Source: Ooceraea biroi
Lineage: Eukaryota > Arthropoda > Insecta > Hymenoptera > Formicidae
Assembly (NCBI RefSeq): GCF_003672135.1
Contig: NC_039512.1
Location: 8,572,874 to 8,636,873, forward strand
Length of the DNA: 64,000 bases
Direction: 5' to 3'
The notes beneath the pieces were generated by a model. The model ran no database searches. It saw only the letters and a program-made list of their open reading frames with translations, and was not told where the DNA came from. Below, in pieces: positions 1-14,200 of the stretch. How positions within the stretch are numbered: position 1 is the stretch's first letter; each line of letters starts with the position of its first letter. The position numbers and the translations under genes were made by a program.

Positions 1-1879
1 GTGTAAACACCCTCCGAAATTACGGCGAAATTACGGGATGAGAAGAGGGAACGAAACGGAACAAGGGACGATTATCTCCCTGACAGAATGATTTGCGCAT
101 GTAGGAGCACTCGCATTAAAGAGCGCGCGGACACTGCACGCGGCGCGCGCGTTTCGCTCGGCGAGCGCCTGGGTGAACGCGACGCGGCGCGGCGTGGCGT
201 CTACCTACGCGCGCCTTCCTTCTCACTGACCTTCCCCAATGTTGCGCCTCGTGACCGCGGCCGTCGTCGTCGTCGGTTGGAGTGTGCTACACCGCGTGCC
301 ACTCCGCCGGAGAACGGCGACAGCCGCTCCACTCTCTCAGCCTCACTTTGCTTGTCTGCATTAAAAGAACGAAAAAACGATAGTTGTATCAAGAGCAAAG
401 GAAAAGAATTCTCTTGTCCACTCGTGATGATATTATCTCGCAATTATGTTTTGTACATTTTTCACTCTCCCGATGACACGCTTGGCGATTTCATCCATTA
501 GTCGTAATGGTTTGTAATATATATTGTCGATATATATTACAGTTTGATATCGGAAAAAATGTACGGGAGATCATGTTTTATAAATGACAGGAGCACATTC
601 TATCGAGAATTCATATTTGCATGAATTTTTCCAGCAGAAAAGATCATATTCATGTTCATTTATAGAAAAATATTTCGATATTCAATATTTCAATATTTGT
701 GAAAAAGGCAACTTTACAATGTGCTTTGATAATGAAAGAATATTGAAGAATCTATGTTTCATTTGGGTAGACAGAATACAGAAATCACCGAAAATGTTTG
801 TCGATTATTAAGGCGATAACGTGTGTAAGATGTGTAGAAAATTAATTAACAAGATGGCATTTTGACAAATTATAATATAAAGTAAGTTATAATCTTCAGT
901 TAATGGTCGTAATTATCTTCAAACGCACGTTCCAGCATCTTCATCGTGGAAACGCCCAATTCACGCAGAAGATAGGCGCGTCGAGGTTCAACGCACGATG
1001 CACCGAATCGGGGTTACGACAAATCGTTACGCCATACTTCCGCAATCATACGAAAAAGGGTTTACGGTTCGAGCAATCGTTTAGCGTAGCAACTTGGCGC
1101 TGCACACGATAACTCGGCTATAAAATTACATACGTTGTATTTAACCGACAGTTAGAATGTACTTAAACGGCACATAACTAGCCGCATAACTGAGATCGCA
1201 TCCCTCGATCACGGAAGTGTCGAACATATATGATGCGGTGAACTATTTTCAACGTGGAGAAAGCGCTTAATTGTAAGATTTCGTTCAAACAGTTATGTAT
1301 AATCACGTGTGTACATTATTTTATTATTACGAGATAATTAGGTGTACATTATTTCTGTAAATTAAAATGTCAAACAAATAATTCTTAGTAGTAACGTTAC
1401 GTGCTTTGACAATTATTTAAAAACGTGCTATTTTTACTATTACTTACATGCGTATTTTTTGTCAATTAATTATTGTTATATCCGCGTTATTACGTTTCGC
1501 GCTCTCATTATTGTGCTTCTTCTTCTGATCCAAATCGAAGTTCCGCATTTTCGAGAGCGCCACTGCGCTACAATCACCAAAGTGCAGTATCGAGCGTGAA
1601 TGCGAAAGGCATGAAAAAAATACTGTGTACAATGGTTCATGCGTGTGCAATGATAATAACGAATGGCGGGATAATAACGGTGCTTGCATACGAATGCGCC
1701 GCTTACGCATTCCATTAGCACGCCGCGGCGTATCCGGCAAGGCGCGAAATGAAAGACACTCCGCTATTTCGGTATTGGGCACGTAAAGAAGCATGCAACG
1801 AGCCGGCGTTTCCCCCTTCGAGCATCTTCGAAGGCAACGGGTAAATTTATCTTAACACGCACGGACGTAAGGCATTTAC
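1..1879. other. Non-coding; CpG-rich patch at 100-340
   Basis: No gene supported. Bases 100-340 are strongly CpG-rich, with a GTC repeat at about 261-276; open frames on both strands there have Arg/Ala-rich shadow composition. The remainder is AT-rich. Confidence 0.4.
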
Positions 1880-2080
1880 CTCCCTTAGCGTCTCTTTGTA
1901 CTCGGGGTGAGGCCTGGGATTGGCGGAGGCGACGGATGTCTTTTTCGCGACCAACCGGTACCGGTAACTCGAGACCGAGCACGGAGAGCAAACGACCCGC
2001 AGCCTGTGTATTCAGTTGCCTCTCTTCGACGTAGACCAAACTCGTCGAGGATGCTTCTATTTCGGAAATTCGGCGTAGAT
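1880..2080 (-). CDS. Candidate internal exon (201 bp, symmetric phase), unknown protein
   Basis: A minus-strand open frame with ordinary protein composition reads L-R-R-I-S-E-I-E-A-S-S-T-S-L-V-Y and on to S-P-R-V-Q-R-D-A-K-G. It is bounded by an AG acceptor at 2082-2081 and a good donor AG|GTAAAT (GT at 1879-1878). The exon length is a multiple of three and both ends are phase 1, as in a cassette exon. The open frame continues upstream to a TAA near 2153 and downstream past the donor, so boundaries rest on splice signals only. Exon B ends in phase 0, so it cannot splice directly to this one. It could be chance in a CpG-rich patch. Confidence 0.2.
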
Positions 2081-5000
2081 CTATTGCCATAGCAAACGCT
2101 GAAGCTGCACCATGCGGAGCCTCCGCGGAACGCTTACCGTCAGAAAATTACTAACTACATTGTGAGCATACGTTGTTTCTCGCTCACCACGAGACGCGCC
2201 ACTCGGTGATGAATGGGATCATTCTGCAGAAGAAAATGATATTTTCTTCAAGGATAAATATGTATAAAGTGTCTGTTCTCAGCTGTGTAATATTCTGATA
2301 TGCTGATGATGTAAATGCAGATGCGAATCTTTGGATGGTGACGTACTCTTCCGCAAAAGATATTCCTCGATTCTGATGCTCTCAGCTCTCCTGTTTTTAA
2401 AAGAAAACTTTATTTTGAAAAAATTGAATGCTAGATTACACGGAAAAAAATGATTAGAACTGCTATAAATGTTCATGATGAAATTCTATACTACTTGAAA
2501 TATTCTTTTTTAATTCAATAATTCATAAAATTTCGTTATATATTAATGCTATGTGAAATCCACACAAAATATTGTTTTGTATAAATTCTATCATGACTAC
2601 TTGATTACTTTCTTTTTGAGAGTTTCTTGCAGAATATCATCGATAGTTGCTGTAAACATTGTTTGTAGAATGATTCGCTGCCTTGAATAGCAAAGTGTTA
2701 CGATTAAGCGTATTTTGCTTGGAGAATCTCCAAGCAGCAGAATCTCCAATCTAACATAAGCTGCTGTCTTGAAGGAGAATTTACACTTTATTTTACATAA
2801 TGTAATTTTCTCTTAACATGTTCTAGAAAAGAGTTTTAAAATAAAAAATAACAATGAATAATGTAAAGAAAATTTACATAAATTCTAAAATTTTGAAAAT
2901 TTTAATTGTAACTACAGACAAAATAATACATATTTTAGCAGTCAAAAATGTATATATTTATCAATTTATATTCACGCGTGTAATTTATATTCGATTATAC
3001 ATTGTTCAATTTAAAGTTCAAAATTTTACAGACCTCTAAATTTATATAGCAGTTGCATATGACACTACATTGATGGATTAAGATCGATTTACGATGCAAT
3101 ATTTTCTTTCTTGACGTATTGCAAATTATAAGCGCGATACAAGAGCACCGTCATTAAGACAGAAGTGATGGCGCTTCCAACTCTTTGAAATGGAACAAAG
3201 TTTTAATGGGAAACGTATAGTAGAGTCTTTTCGAAAATGGAGCACCTATTGCGGTCACGCAAGTTTGGCTCGAAAATAGCTACATTATTCTTTTTAGTCG
3301 CGTGCCGCAATATTCTTTTATCACGAAGCGATAAGCGATACTTCCGCGAGCTATGTCGCCATCGGTACGACAAAAGCTGGGCTTGTTATTCTGAAAATGG
3401 GATGGTAGGAATGTCGGCGAAATTAAAAAATGAAAAAATATCTCGCTCGAGCCGCATTCGGTCGACGGTCGCCGACTCGATCCTCTCTTGTTTTTTCCAC
3501 ATTGTCCGGATCCGCGGACATTTCCTATGCATCAGCCGCAGCACAAACTCGAATTTTTCATCGAACAGCGTTTTTTCTGGCTGAAACTTTCCTGCTCCGA
3601 TCCGCGAAGAAGGAAATGAAAGGCTACCCACGTAAAATCGACAGGAATTAATAGTAGCTGTTGATATTATCATGAAAAATAAATATGAACGCGGCCGTTC
3701 AAACTTTGTTTCACATGAGACACAAATAAACCAGCGTAAATATCGCTGCGCTTTTTCGTGCTTATAATCGATTATCGATAGCCAATTAACGAAAAGCCAC
3801 ATGCAAATCTGCGTAATTTTTCAGTTTTGCGAAACATTCCATGTTCTGGCAACTAGTCCGCTTGCGTGAATATCTCTTCCATGGAAAATATCCAGCGATA
3901 TTGAATTCTTTACTTCAACGGCTAGCATAAACATTGCGATGCATATACGCATATACTCGTGCCCATACTCGCGTAGTTCTAACAGTTGAACTAATGCCAC
4001 TGACGCAAATCACGGTATAAATATAATCCCGCTTCGCTCCGCTTCGACGCAAACGTGATATTTAAAATTAACGTTTCAACGAGCTTGGAAAAGGTATCAC
4101 AATCTCGACACACGATAAACCAAATACACCGGCGAATGGAAGAGAGCTAATGGAATACCAGATTTAAACGATCACAATTCCGCGTAGTGCGCAAAATAGA
4201 CGCGTGGCGTGGCAAATTAAAATTCACAAATAAAATCCCACAATCAGTTAACGGGAAGTTTGATAGCGGCCAGTGAGATACTCGATATTCCGTGGTACGT
4301 GCGATATTTAACGTAATATCAAATAACGAGATCATCGTGAATAAATTAACAGAATAAATAAACGAGTTCACCGGAAACTGTGCTCCGAATAGCGCAGCTA
4401 ATATTTCCGACCACCGGCAAGGCCGGTTTAATTATTTTCTTTTTTAGCGTGCGCAGCAATAAGCGCAAATTACAAGAGCATCATATCGCGTCGTACGTGA
4501 TCTAAGAAACGTATATATATATAGGAAACTAAACTAGAATCGATCTTGACAAGCAACCATTGTAACACTAGCGATAATTCGAGATCCTTGATTGTCATAC
4601 ACTCTGAGGAAGATAGGATTACCGTTCTTAGTAACATAATCAGGAGCAAAATAAACCCTTTTCGCAAAGTATCGAGATTCCGATGTACACTGAATATCTT
4701 TAAGTAACATTCTTTAATTGAAGAGAATCCGAAACATGATTACAATAAATATTGTATTACTATTTTTAATTTGAGTAATTGAAATATATGCATTGACAAA
4801 TACGTTTTAGGTTCTGCCATATAATTTAGATTAAGTTAACATTCTTTTTTTTATTTAAAAAAGCTTGCCATATTATGTTGCAATAATAACATTTAATTTT
4901 CCTATTTCATTTAGTTCTTACGTTAATTAGAATCGCGTGGAGATTGTGAAAGAGGCAGAGAGAGAGAGAGAGAGAGAGAGGCAGAACTACTATCGCGTAT

Positions 5001-6320
5001 CGTTACATTACACTGTTGTTTGACTGCGTGCAGCTGAAATTGTACGGTGGCCGACACAATAAAGGGCTGAACCGGTTTCAGCGCTTGTGTCGGTTATGTC
5101 TTTATCCTCTATTAGATAGAAAGCTCGCTTGCGTAATACCTCGCAAACGTTTAAAGCAGCTACTATGTCGAAATACAACCAGTTGCAATAGCAGTAACTA
5201 ATATCCGAATATCTTTATCGATCATCAATGATATTAAAGACCAGAATAATAATCTGTATGTCTTAATCGCAAAACGCATTCATATGATTCATACATGTGA
5301 TATTTTTACGTCGCTAAAGTTTAAATCGAATAAAGGAAGCGATTAAAATTAATTATTTTTTATTCCATAGCTTTAATTCTTTAATTGTTTTCTTTTTTAT
5401 TTTTGTGTTTATTAAAATAAACTTTGAAATCATATTTTCAATCTAATTCCACTGAATGTGTGCGACCCGTTAGTTACATTGAAATTGCACAAGTATTTAT
5501 TTTTCAGTTTCAGTTGCAAAACAAAAATCACTTTTATAATACGATTAAAACGGAGTTGCTGAAAGCTGCATTGCCTTCTCTCTTTCTCCCGTGTTGCGTG
5601 TTCCACTGCTATTAACTCCCAATTATTCCGAGGGTCACTTTCTGCAACGCGCGCGCTTGCTCGTCCCGAAACGCTTCCGAGGGAAGTAATTCGATTCCGC
5701 ACCCTAAATTTACAAGCAAGTGCACGTGTTCCCGCTGAGTCCGCAGGTCAGCATCCCTTCTCGATCGCCGGATCGTGCGCTTCGTTGTCGATCGCCCGTC
5801 TGCGTTTTTCTCGTTTGCCGTCCGTCGTTGACGTCAGTAGAGAGACCCAATTTTTCGAGTTGTAACCGAGCTGGACCACCCGCCCGCGCCGGGCGGTTTT
5901 ACGAGCGGGTGTAACAGAAAAGAACTCGTTGCAGAAGCAAATGAGGAATATCCTAGCGACGCGCGAGCATTCACACGACCTGGTGTGCAACGAATGTGTT
6001 TCGCATACGAAAAACTTCTTTCTTTTTTCCAAATCGCACGTCTCGTTTTCTACGTCGTAACTTTTTGAGTTAAATAAGATTTGTCGGACATACGTCAAAA
6101 AACTATATTTCTTTAATTTTTATAAAGTGTATGATAAGGTATAAAAATGTTGTTCAAATTTGTGAAATCAAATTCAGAATAAATAAATCGAAATAAAGAG
6201 TCGAAGCGATCTTTCATGTAAAACTTCATATCGTCGTGACAGAAAGAATATATAAATATTTTAAATTATATGTTCCTTATAATTATATGTTTAAATATAT
6301 ATTCCTGTTTTCTTGACGAG
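2081..6320. other. Non-coding, mostly AT-rich
   Basis: Holds a small hairpin GCTTGGAGA/TCTCCAAGC near 2718-2736, the (AG)12 repeat, and a CpG-rich patch at about 5640-5910. No open frame shows a domain or a convincing exon structure. Confidence 0.4.
4957..4980. repeat. (AG)12 microsatellite
   Basis: Twelve uninterrupted AG units in otherwise unique sequence. Confidence 0.95.
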
Positions 6321-6534
6321 AGCGTTCCGCATGAAGGATCGCTTGGATGATGATTACTCGGAATTTAGTTTCATGAATTCGGAAATCGCTCTTCCGAGTT
6401 TGTACGATGTCATTATGACTCCAAGCGGATTCGAGATAAAGTTGAGTCGAAATGAATGTCGGAGGAATTTGAAAAGAGGGTTAATTCAGCAATCTCTAAG
6501 CAATCGTATGCACACGGCATCAGTCTTTCTGTAA
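6321..6534 (+). CDS. Candidate small ORF or terminal exon, unknown protein
   Basis: An open frame that stands out from AT-rich flanks: from the ATG at 6331 it encodes 67 residues, starting M-K-D-R-L-D-D-D-Y-S-E-F and ending in T-A-S-V-F-L before TAA at 6532-6534. A pyrimidine-rich run (TTCCTGTTTTCTTGACGAG, AG at 6319-6320) directly upstream looks like a splice acceptor, so it may be a last exon rather than a complete gene. No domain is recognised. No strong polyadenylation signal follows closely; AAATAAATA appears only near 6709. Confidence 0.2.
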
Positions 6535-7168
6535 ACTTACGTTACATTGTAATAATGTGAGAGTTTCATGATGGCTTTATTGCATTCTTGTCACTTCTTA
6601 TATCATTGTTTCAGACAAAAATGTATTATTATTTATTATGATTTAGTTAATGTAATTTCTTATATGAGCGCATTATAAAATTACATTGATAATCGTTACG
6701 TGCATATACCAAATAAATATCGTGATCTATCAACTATTTTATAAAATTATAATATTAATGCGTCGCTCGCGCTTTTCAGTTTTATTTCCATGAAAAGTCG
6801 TCAGTAGAATTACTAGAATTACTAAAATTTTTTCTAGGACATAATATATATTATACATTCAAGCCCAGTTGTCTTATAATCATTAATTCGTAGCGACGGC
6901 ATGCATCCTTACAGCAAGATGACAGAAATGGAAACGCTTGCGAATTACATGATGCATAATGCGCGCAAATGTGGAAGCTCATTCGAAAAGCGGAAGCTGA
7001 AAATTGAAATAATAACAGTCCCCTTTCTTGCTTCTCGTAGAAATGGCATTTGCATTTTGTTTCGTGGGAAATCTGGAAAATGTGCAACCCTCGAAAATCT
7101 GCTTATATATACATTAAATCTGAATATCTCCTCATCATACACGTATAGCGTACATTATTAATTATTTG

Positions 7169-7190
7169 TTATTATTATTATTATTATTAT
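7169..7190. repeat. (ATT)n microsatellite
   Basis: About seven ATT/TTA units; similar short ATT runs recur near 7350-7380, making 7.1-7.9 kb notably AT-simple. Confidence 0.85.
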
Positions 7191-7927
7191 ATATTAGCTA
7201 CAAAGTACCATCAATTTTCAGTTCGTTGCCATTATTGTCGTTATAATTATTATTTATATGTACCTACAATTTTCTCGCTATAGTAAAGCTTTAGAGATGC
7301 AGAAACATGAGGACGACTAAATCGCATTAATGTTTATTATGAAGTCGAAATATTATTATTATTATGAGAATCGTTATTATTGTGCGCCACGGCACGGCAA
7401 TGAATGCACAAAGCTGCGATATTGTCAGAAAGTGTCCATTGCATACTTTACCGATTGGTATGTAGGCAATGCAATAATGTAGTGCCATATTTTATAACAT
7501 ATTCAACAAAATAAAATAGTTCTTATTGTAGTTGTAGATGCTTATGATCAATACAAAATATTGGAACAGAAACCTCATTCGAGGCAGTTCTTTAAATGCA
7601 TAATATTTGCAAAAATATAATCTATCATATAGAATTATTTATTATTGTTATAACAACTAGTAGTATCCATTAGTATTATAATATTATTATCCTATAGCTG
7701 TATCTATATATAGTATTACAAATTAAATTATTCTAATCAAATTTTATTAGTGATAACAAATTTCCAATTTATCCAACGTCAAATATATTCATGTTCGGTA
7801 AATTAATTAGTAGCTTGAATAAATAATCGTGTACACGCAATTAATATAGATGACAATAATTAATGACTATTAATAATTATACAATCATCGCATTAACGAC
7901 ATTAGTGATCCCGATTTATTTTTGACA

Positions 7928-8323
7928 TATAAAAGGATTATCGTGCGCAGCGTCGGTGATTATTGAATTGACTTTTCGGAAAAAGAGAAAATGGAAGAAA
8001 AAACGAAACAAATGGCGCAACGTAATTCACGTTCTCGATCGCACTTGCAATTAAGCGAGATCAATTTCGTGCCGGGCAGCGGCCACTCGATTGATCTAAC
8101 GCGAGCACGCGCGCATGCACCCTTTATCAGATCCATGACAGGGCGCGAGGGATGCTGCGCGCTCGCTCAACTGGCCGATGTCAATCAACGTTTTCATCCC
8201 TGTTGTCAGCTATCGTACTTTGATCCGACGGAATTCCGGACACAGGAAGCCCGAGGCTCTCTGACAGCGTGTGCGATCATACTTCCCAATAATCCGCGAA
8301 TTTATTCGTCCGCCGAGAAATGA
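7928..8323 (+). CDS. Weak candidate gene: TATA box and 110-codon ORF
   Basis: TATAAAAGG at 7928-7936 lies about 60 bases upstream of an ATG (7991) in a favourable context (GAGAAAATGG). The 110-residue product is Arg/Ser/Ala-rich with no recognisable domain or signal peptide, and its composition resembles translated CpG-rich non-coding DNA. Listed because TATA, spacing and start context coincide; more likely chance. Confidence 0.12.
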
Positions 8324-11222
8324 AAGCCGTATTAAATCCGTCGCTTCGCACATGCCAGGGGGGGCCATGGACTGATAAATTAATGAAAAACAGAGCGCGA
8401 GATTAAATCACCCGAGGCGCCGCCGTTATATATTGGCACCGCCGCAATGCGTCAGAGCAATAGCATTTTTTTTGCTTTATTCATTATCCGCTTGTAAAAA
8501 GAGAAAAAGCTATTTAATAATATTAAACTAAATCTTAAAATTTATTTTGTCATGTTTCTGCATTGATTTCTCGATAAAGCGTTATTATGGTCGTCGAATT
8601 GTTTCGCTTAACTCAGTTTGGAGAGTGCTTACGTGTTACACAGTTACATTATTGCAAATAATGAATTATAACGTTAACATATGGTAAAGTTTGTTCGCCA
8701 ACCCTGTTAACAAGTCGTCTATTAATCGACCGGAAGCGGTCTCGAGTAACAGACAACGCGTTATCGTCGTTATCGATGCACTCAGCAGAGCATGCATGCA
8801 CTGTCGGCGGCCATACACGATCAGTGCTTCTACACAACAGGTGGTTCTGAGAACAACTGATCGAAGGAACTAGTAATTAATGTAACGTATAACTCGCTTT
8901 ATCTCGAACATGCTCCAAGTAATAAATCAGAGGACACATCGTCGCGCGGCGCTGCATACGTATCCGAACATGAATATCTCGAACATGGGTGTGTTTGGTA
9001 ATCACCACTTTACACACACGATTACGCTTTTGTTAGAAAAATAATTTTAAAAAATAAGTGAGAAAATCATCTCGACATTCTTTGCAATTTTAAATAGAAC
9101 AATTGCATGTCACGGTTATTTCAAATTAAAAAATTTTTTATGATTGGGACGACGATAAAATAATGTTTTTTCTGTCTATTTTAATATTCTGGTTGACACG
9201 AGAGGGAATAAAAAGCGGCATTTGCGTGCGTATGTGAATGCTGGAGTTCTATTAATCGGATTTGAAACCAGAATAATATCTTTCGTATTTTTAAAGCGAG
9301 GTCGCTCGACTATAATACAAAAACCACAAAAAAGAGTTAATGACAATAATAATTGCATGCGCTTCGATATACATTGATGTACGTCGTCGCATAAATGTCT
9401 TAATTAATATTTTATATTATTTTATAATATTTTATATTATTATCTTTTATTCCGCTTTCATTATAAATTTTAGGTCAAGAACACTCAGTCACTCATTTTA
9501 AACATAATCGATAACATCCAGAGCAGTGATGTTGCAATAAAATTGTCACAATAAAAGTCTATATGTAGTTTTTATATCTTTTCCTAAGGAGCCGTAAAGC
9601 ATCCTTTACACATCTCGATGGCATTGTACGGACGAACGTGGCAACGTGTGATTATGCAGAAAAAAACTATTGCGAGTTCCAATATTGGAAAAAATAGAAT
9701 GATTTGAAAGAAACGTTAGAAGAAGTTAAAAAAAGAAAAAATACAATTCTAAAGATAAACACGTAATGCTGCAACGAGTGCGGTCACGTATCGTCAATTC
9801 GTTCTTTTCTTTTTCTCGACGAGAAGAGAGTTTCTGCAGGAGTTTGCGATCCACACGCGGCCGCTCGCCCTGCGGCCACGGAAAAACGGATTTCTCACGG
9901 GAACAATATCATTTTAGCTAGCGGGGATTGCGGCGGCAATGGGTCGATTATCGATTCGAGCCGCTCGCTCGTCAAGTAATCAAGAGTCTAGAATCCGGCT
10001 GCACTTCCTCCTAGCTGTCTGCAGCTCGTTTTCCTTATTCTATCGCGCCGGCAGTCTTCCGGCGGGAAAACGCGACTAACGAAAGTAAATTCTCGTGACC
10101 AGTCGCTTTTCACCACCACCGGTGTACGATAAGCATTTCATTCGCGAATCTTCGACTTATACAGAATCGACCATAAATTTTAATCTCAATTTATATAATC
10201 CCGCTTGAACATTTTTGCACTGTGTGAAAAGTCGTGTCTCTTTCTTTTAATATATACATGTAATTAGTAAGTTAAGTTCCCTGGATCGGTTGTAATGTAA
10301 GTTTCCCGGTTTTTTTAGTAATTTTCCTTTTTTTCAATCAAATGATATAATATATAATTTAATGAAAGAAAATTTAAAGAAACTTATGTTAAATCTAATA
10401 GACAGTTTACTAATTAAATTTAAAATAATTATTTAAATTAATTTAATTTGTTTAATTTTCGAAATAAATTTATCGCGGTTTTTTGTCAGGAAATTTCATG
10501 TACAAGTCTTGAAGCTGTCTTTCTAAAATTAAGCGCTTATATAATATCGCTATTCAAAGGTAGATGGTTATCTCACGTGAAGCGTCCGAGGAAAAGTGGT
10601 ATTTTCGCATCACTTCACAAACATATCGCGTCAGTGTGTATTAATTTGGCTTTAATGATCCTTCTTGCAACATTAGCATCGATTAACGGACAAGGCTCAA
10701 AGGTGGTATCTCGTCTATCTTGTACTATGTACATAGCACATGTGCTTTTAGTGTGATGCACTTCTTTCAACGTACTTCTTTCAGAAAACCTTATTTCATG
10801 CTTTGATGAAAATGCTCGCGCGAACACGTTTAAAAATTATCTCGCAAAGGAAAAAGCATCCTCAAGTAAAACAGCATCTCGGAATTGCATATTTCTCTAA
10901 CAAAAAGCGCTTTTAAGAATTCACCTTGTTATTCTACTAAAACATTCGTGCGACTAATACATTGCGGATCTTTCCTGTTGCGGAAACACCAGGTCTATTT
11001 TCAACTATTTTTCGCTTTGACAAATTGTAGAAAATACCACCCTTTTAGCTCGATAGAAAAAATGCGACGAGAAACTGGAAATGACTGAGTGCCGTGGAAA
11101 CCACTGTGTTCCCGCGTGCACTTAATGACTCTATCAGGAAGCGTGGACTTCTAGAGCGAGAGAAGAGTCATTTGTTCTCATTCGCGGCAGATTCGCTGGT
11201 CTTAAAAAAGAACCGCGGAGAG

Positions 11223-11272
11223 AACGACGACGACAACGACGACGGGAATGACGACGGCGACGACGTCGACGG
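11223..11272. repeat. Imperfect (CGA)n tract
   Basis: Interrupted ACGACG and GACGAC units giving an Asp-rich frame on the plus strand (N-D-D-D-N-D-D-G). It sits in a CpG-rich patch of about 700 bp; the open frames there look like products of the repeat and base composition, not a gene. Confidence 0.8.
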
Positions 11273-14200
11273 TTGTACACAAACGGCCACAGCTCGCGCA
11301 CTCCATTATGCAACGTAATGTCGGCAGATGCTGCATAATGCAGCGGCGGAAGAAAACAAGACGAAGATCGGAAGAAGGAGACAGGGCGATTATTAATTCA
11401 CGCTTTATCGTCGCTTTGCGCTTGGCGAGTAGTAAAACAACAGGGAAGAAACGAACGGAGGAACAGGAAGGGTTGGACGTTAGGTCGGATAAAGGCAAAA
11501 GGATAAAGGGTGGAAGGGACGAAGGAAGCTACAGGAAAATCTGTCGTGGTCGCCGTCACCGTCGTCTGTGGTGGCGGGAGCGGTCGCGCGTTTCCGCTGT
11601 TACAAAAGCCAGAAGTGGAACGCGATTTCAGTGATAAATGGATTTTAATCAAACGCGTTCCAGCAGGAATAGCGGCGCGCGCGTACGGTTGCGCGCGGTG
11701 TGCATTAACGATGAACTTAATTAGGTCATTCGTTGGCGCGAGCGATCGAGCAGTTTCGTCACCAAGATCTCTCCTTCGGGAGGATCGATCCACTTGGAAA
11801 TTTATCGGGATCGTCGGAATGAGAGACGAACCGTCGTGTGGCAAAGAATTGGGTCGCGCGCGTGCGCGTGCTAAAACGTGCACACTCCAACTTGTCCGCC
11901 GATAAAACGCGACGAAAGCGATTTATCGTCGCCGCGATATCGACGCGAAGAAATTTCGCAAGTTTTTCGATAGATTTCTTCTCTCGCTTTTGGCGAAGCT
12001 TAGAAATACGTTCCGAAACGACGCGCTCCGATCGCGCTGAGCTCCGATCGATGCAATTTTTCCAATGACAGGTGAACCATATATCTCATCGCAAAAAACT
12101 ACTCTTTCTCTCTTTTTGTTTTCATAAACATATATACATTTCGGTAGATATAAATTTTGAATCAACGTATTACAGGTTTGTTTGATAAATCCATGCGACC
12201 CCAATTTACATGTAACCGATACTCGCAATATTGTGCACTACTGACATAAAAAACGTGTGTGGTGATCTCGTTCTCCTGTAAATTGTAAATTGTAGTTAAT
12301 CTTTGCACAGTTTACTCACAACGCAAACCATTTTCACAACGTAAATCATTTTTGAAAAGATTATAGATTAGTTATTTTTTAAAGCTTTCAAAAATAATCA
12401 AATTTTCCGAATGCAAAAAGAAAATTTTTAACGTAAACAAGCAATTCGTAAAAAGGAGCTTAGTGCGCTTTTTGCGTTTTTGCATTTCGCAATTTACCGA
12501 GCAGCTCAGGAAATCTGAAAATATAATGAGTCAGATTTATCAAACGGAATAAATAAGAGAGATTAACGTTACTCTTCGACCATTTTTCCAAGAATTTTAC
12601 AGAGATTTGCAGATGTGAAATACGATAGCTTTCACGATGAGTATCGATGAACTATATGTTCGCCGTTCCAATAATATTGAGAACGATAAATCATTTTCTT
12701 TGTAAAATATTCCACGCGAAGAATAAACGGAAAGTGCGCCGTTTTTCTCTCTTTACGATTTGCGGAATAAATATACTTCATTAATTTACTACCCAATCGC
12801 TAGTCGAGATTTATATTCCTCATTTGTGAATTTTCTTTCTCATCTGAGAAGAAAAGAGTCTCTTGGAGAAGCACTGGTGTCGATAATACCGCTTTGTCAA
12901 ACCGAAATTCCGGTTTTATCCGAGAAAGATGAAAAGTCGCGGCCAAGATAACGGATCACGTCACACGTATATATGTATACTCGTCATTAAGCTATCGAAG
13001 TAGCGGGCATAACTACGGAAGTAAATCCTCGCTGATGGTTGATCCTGCCAGCATGTAGCCCATTAATCGACGGATAATTACGTGCGGACCTCATCAAAGT
13101 CGCTTTGCAAACGAGCGAGCTATCACGACATTTCTCGACTTTCGTGTCGCTGGCACGAATCGATTTATGCCGTTTCGTCAAGCGACACTCCGTGCTCTTT
13201 GCGCTTGACACATGTATATCGCCGATTAAGGGATCATCCCCGTCGACTCGAACACGGTGGAGTTTAATTGGATCGCCTTGTGCCTGCGCTCGAGCACCAA
13301 GGGAGAAACGCGTGCGATTTACACGACGACGAACCGAGCGCTCCGCGTATCGCAAATTACATTGCGAGCTTTGAATCTTCCGCATATCTCTGAGTGCCGG
13401 CAAGACGCATAACTGAGAGAGAATTCGACACAATGCAAAATGACAAACTAAAACTATCAACTATAAAGTTTTTTAAAACTATCTTTTTTAATTAACTCTT
13501 TCATATCACTTTTATAATATTATATTTATAAAACATATTATGACCACAAATGTTAAAAAGTTGTAATAAATGTGACAGGTGTCTTTCGAAATATTCCGAG
13601 AAAAGAGGTCAAACTTTCTAACGAGTAACTTAATCGCGAAAGAACATTTACAAACTTGAACGTACTATGAACTTAAATTAATTTAAAAATTTTTAATACT
13701 TTATATTTGCAATTTACCTGCGTGCCATAATCAAAGTATCCATGTAATAGGTATAAAGAATAACTTTTTGAACATTTTACGGTTCGTCGTAACGCCGTAA
13801 TCGTCGACCATATTAATTATGCGTCGAAAGGTGCCGCTCGAAGACGGTCGTCGCGGAGCTTTTCCGGAAAAAAGAGAAAAAAGGTAAAATCGTCTAAGTG
13901 AAAGAAGTTAGCGGTTGCAGTATTGGAGAAGGAGGAAAAGGGGAATATGCACGTTGACTTTAATTGGATCCTTCTGCTTGGTCTTTCTTGCCAAGAATTA
14001 CACGTGGAGAGCGTGCACGCGGCATCCTGTGTGTAAATATACACGAGCCGACTTCGCTTTGCGTTTATTCGCGGGATGCAAAGTTCCAAGATGACACACA
14101 GAAGGGAAACGACTAATTAAGCAGAGTGACTCAAAGAATGCCGAGACAGAAAGAGATTCCTTGCGCGCGAAAGAGAGGCCTGTTAACAAAATATAGTTCT

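Noticed and set aside
11398..11905. Overlapping 161-codon (minus) and 131-codon (plus) ORFs in a CpG-rich patch
   Set aside because: Open on both strands because of CG-rich codons; no conserved motif and no convincing exon boundaries.
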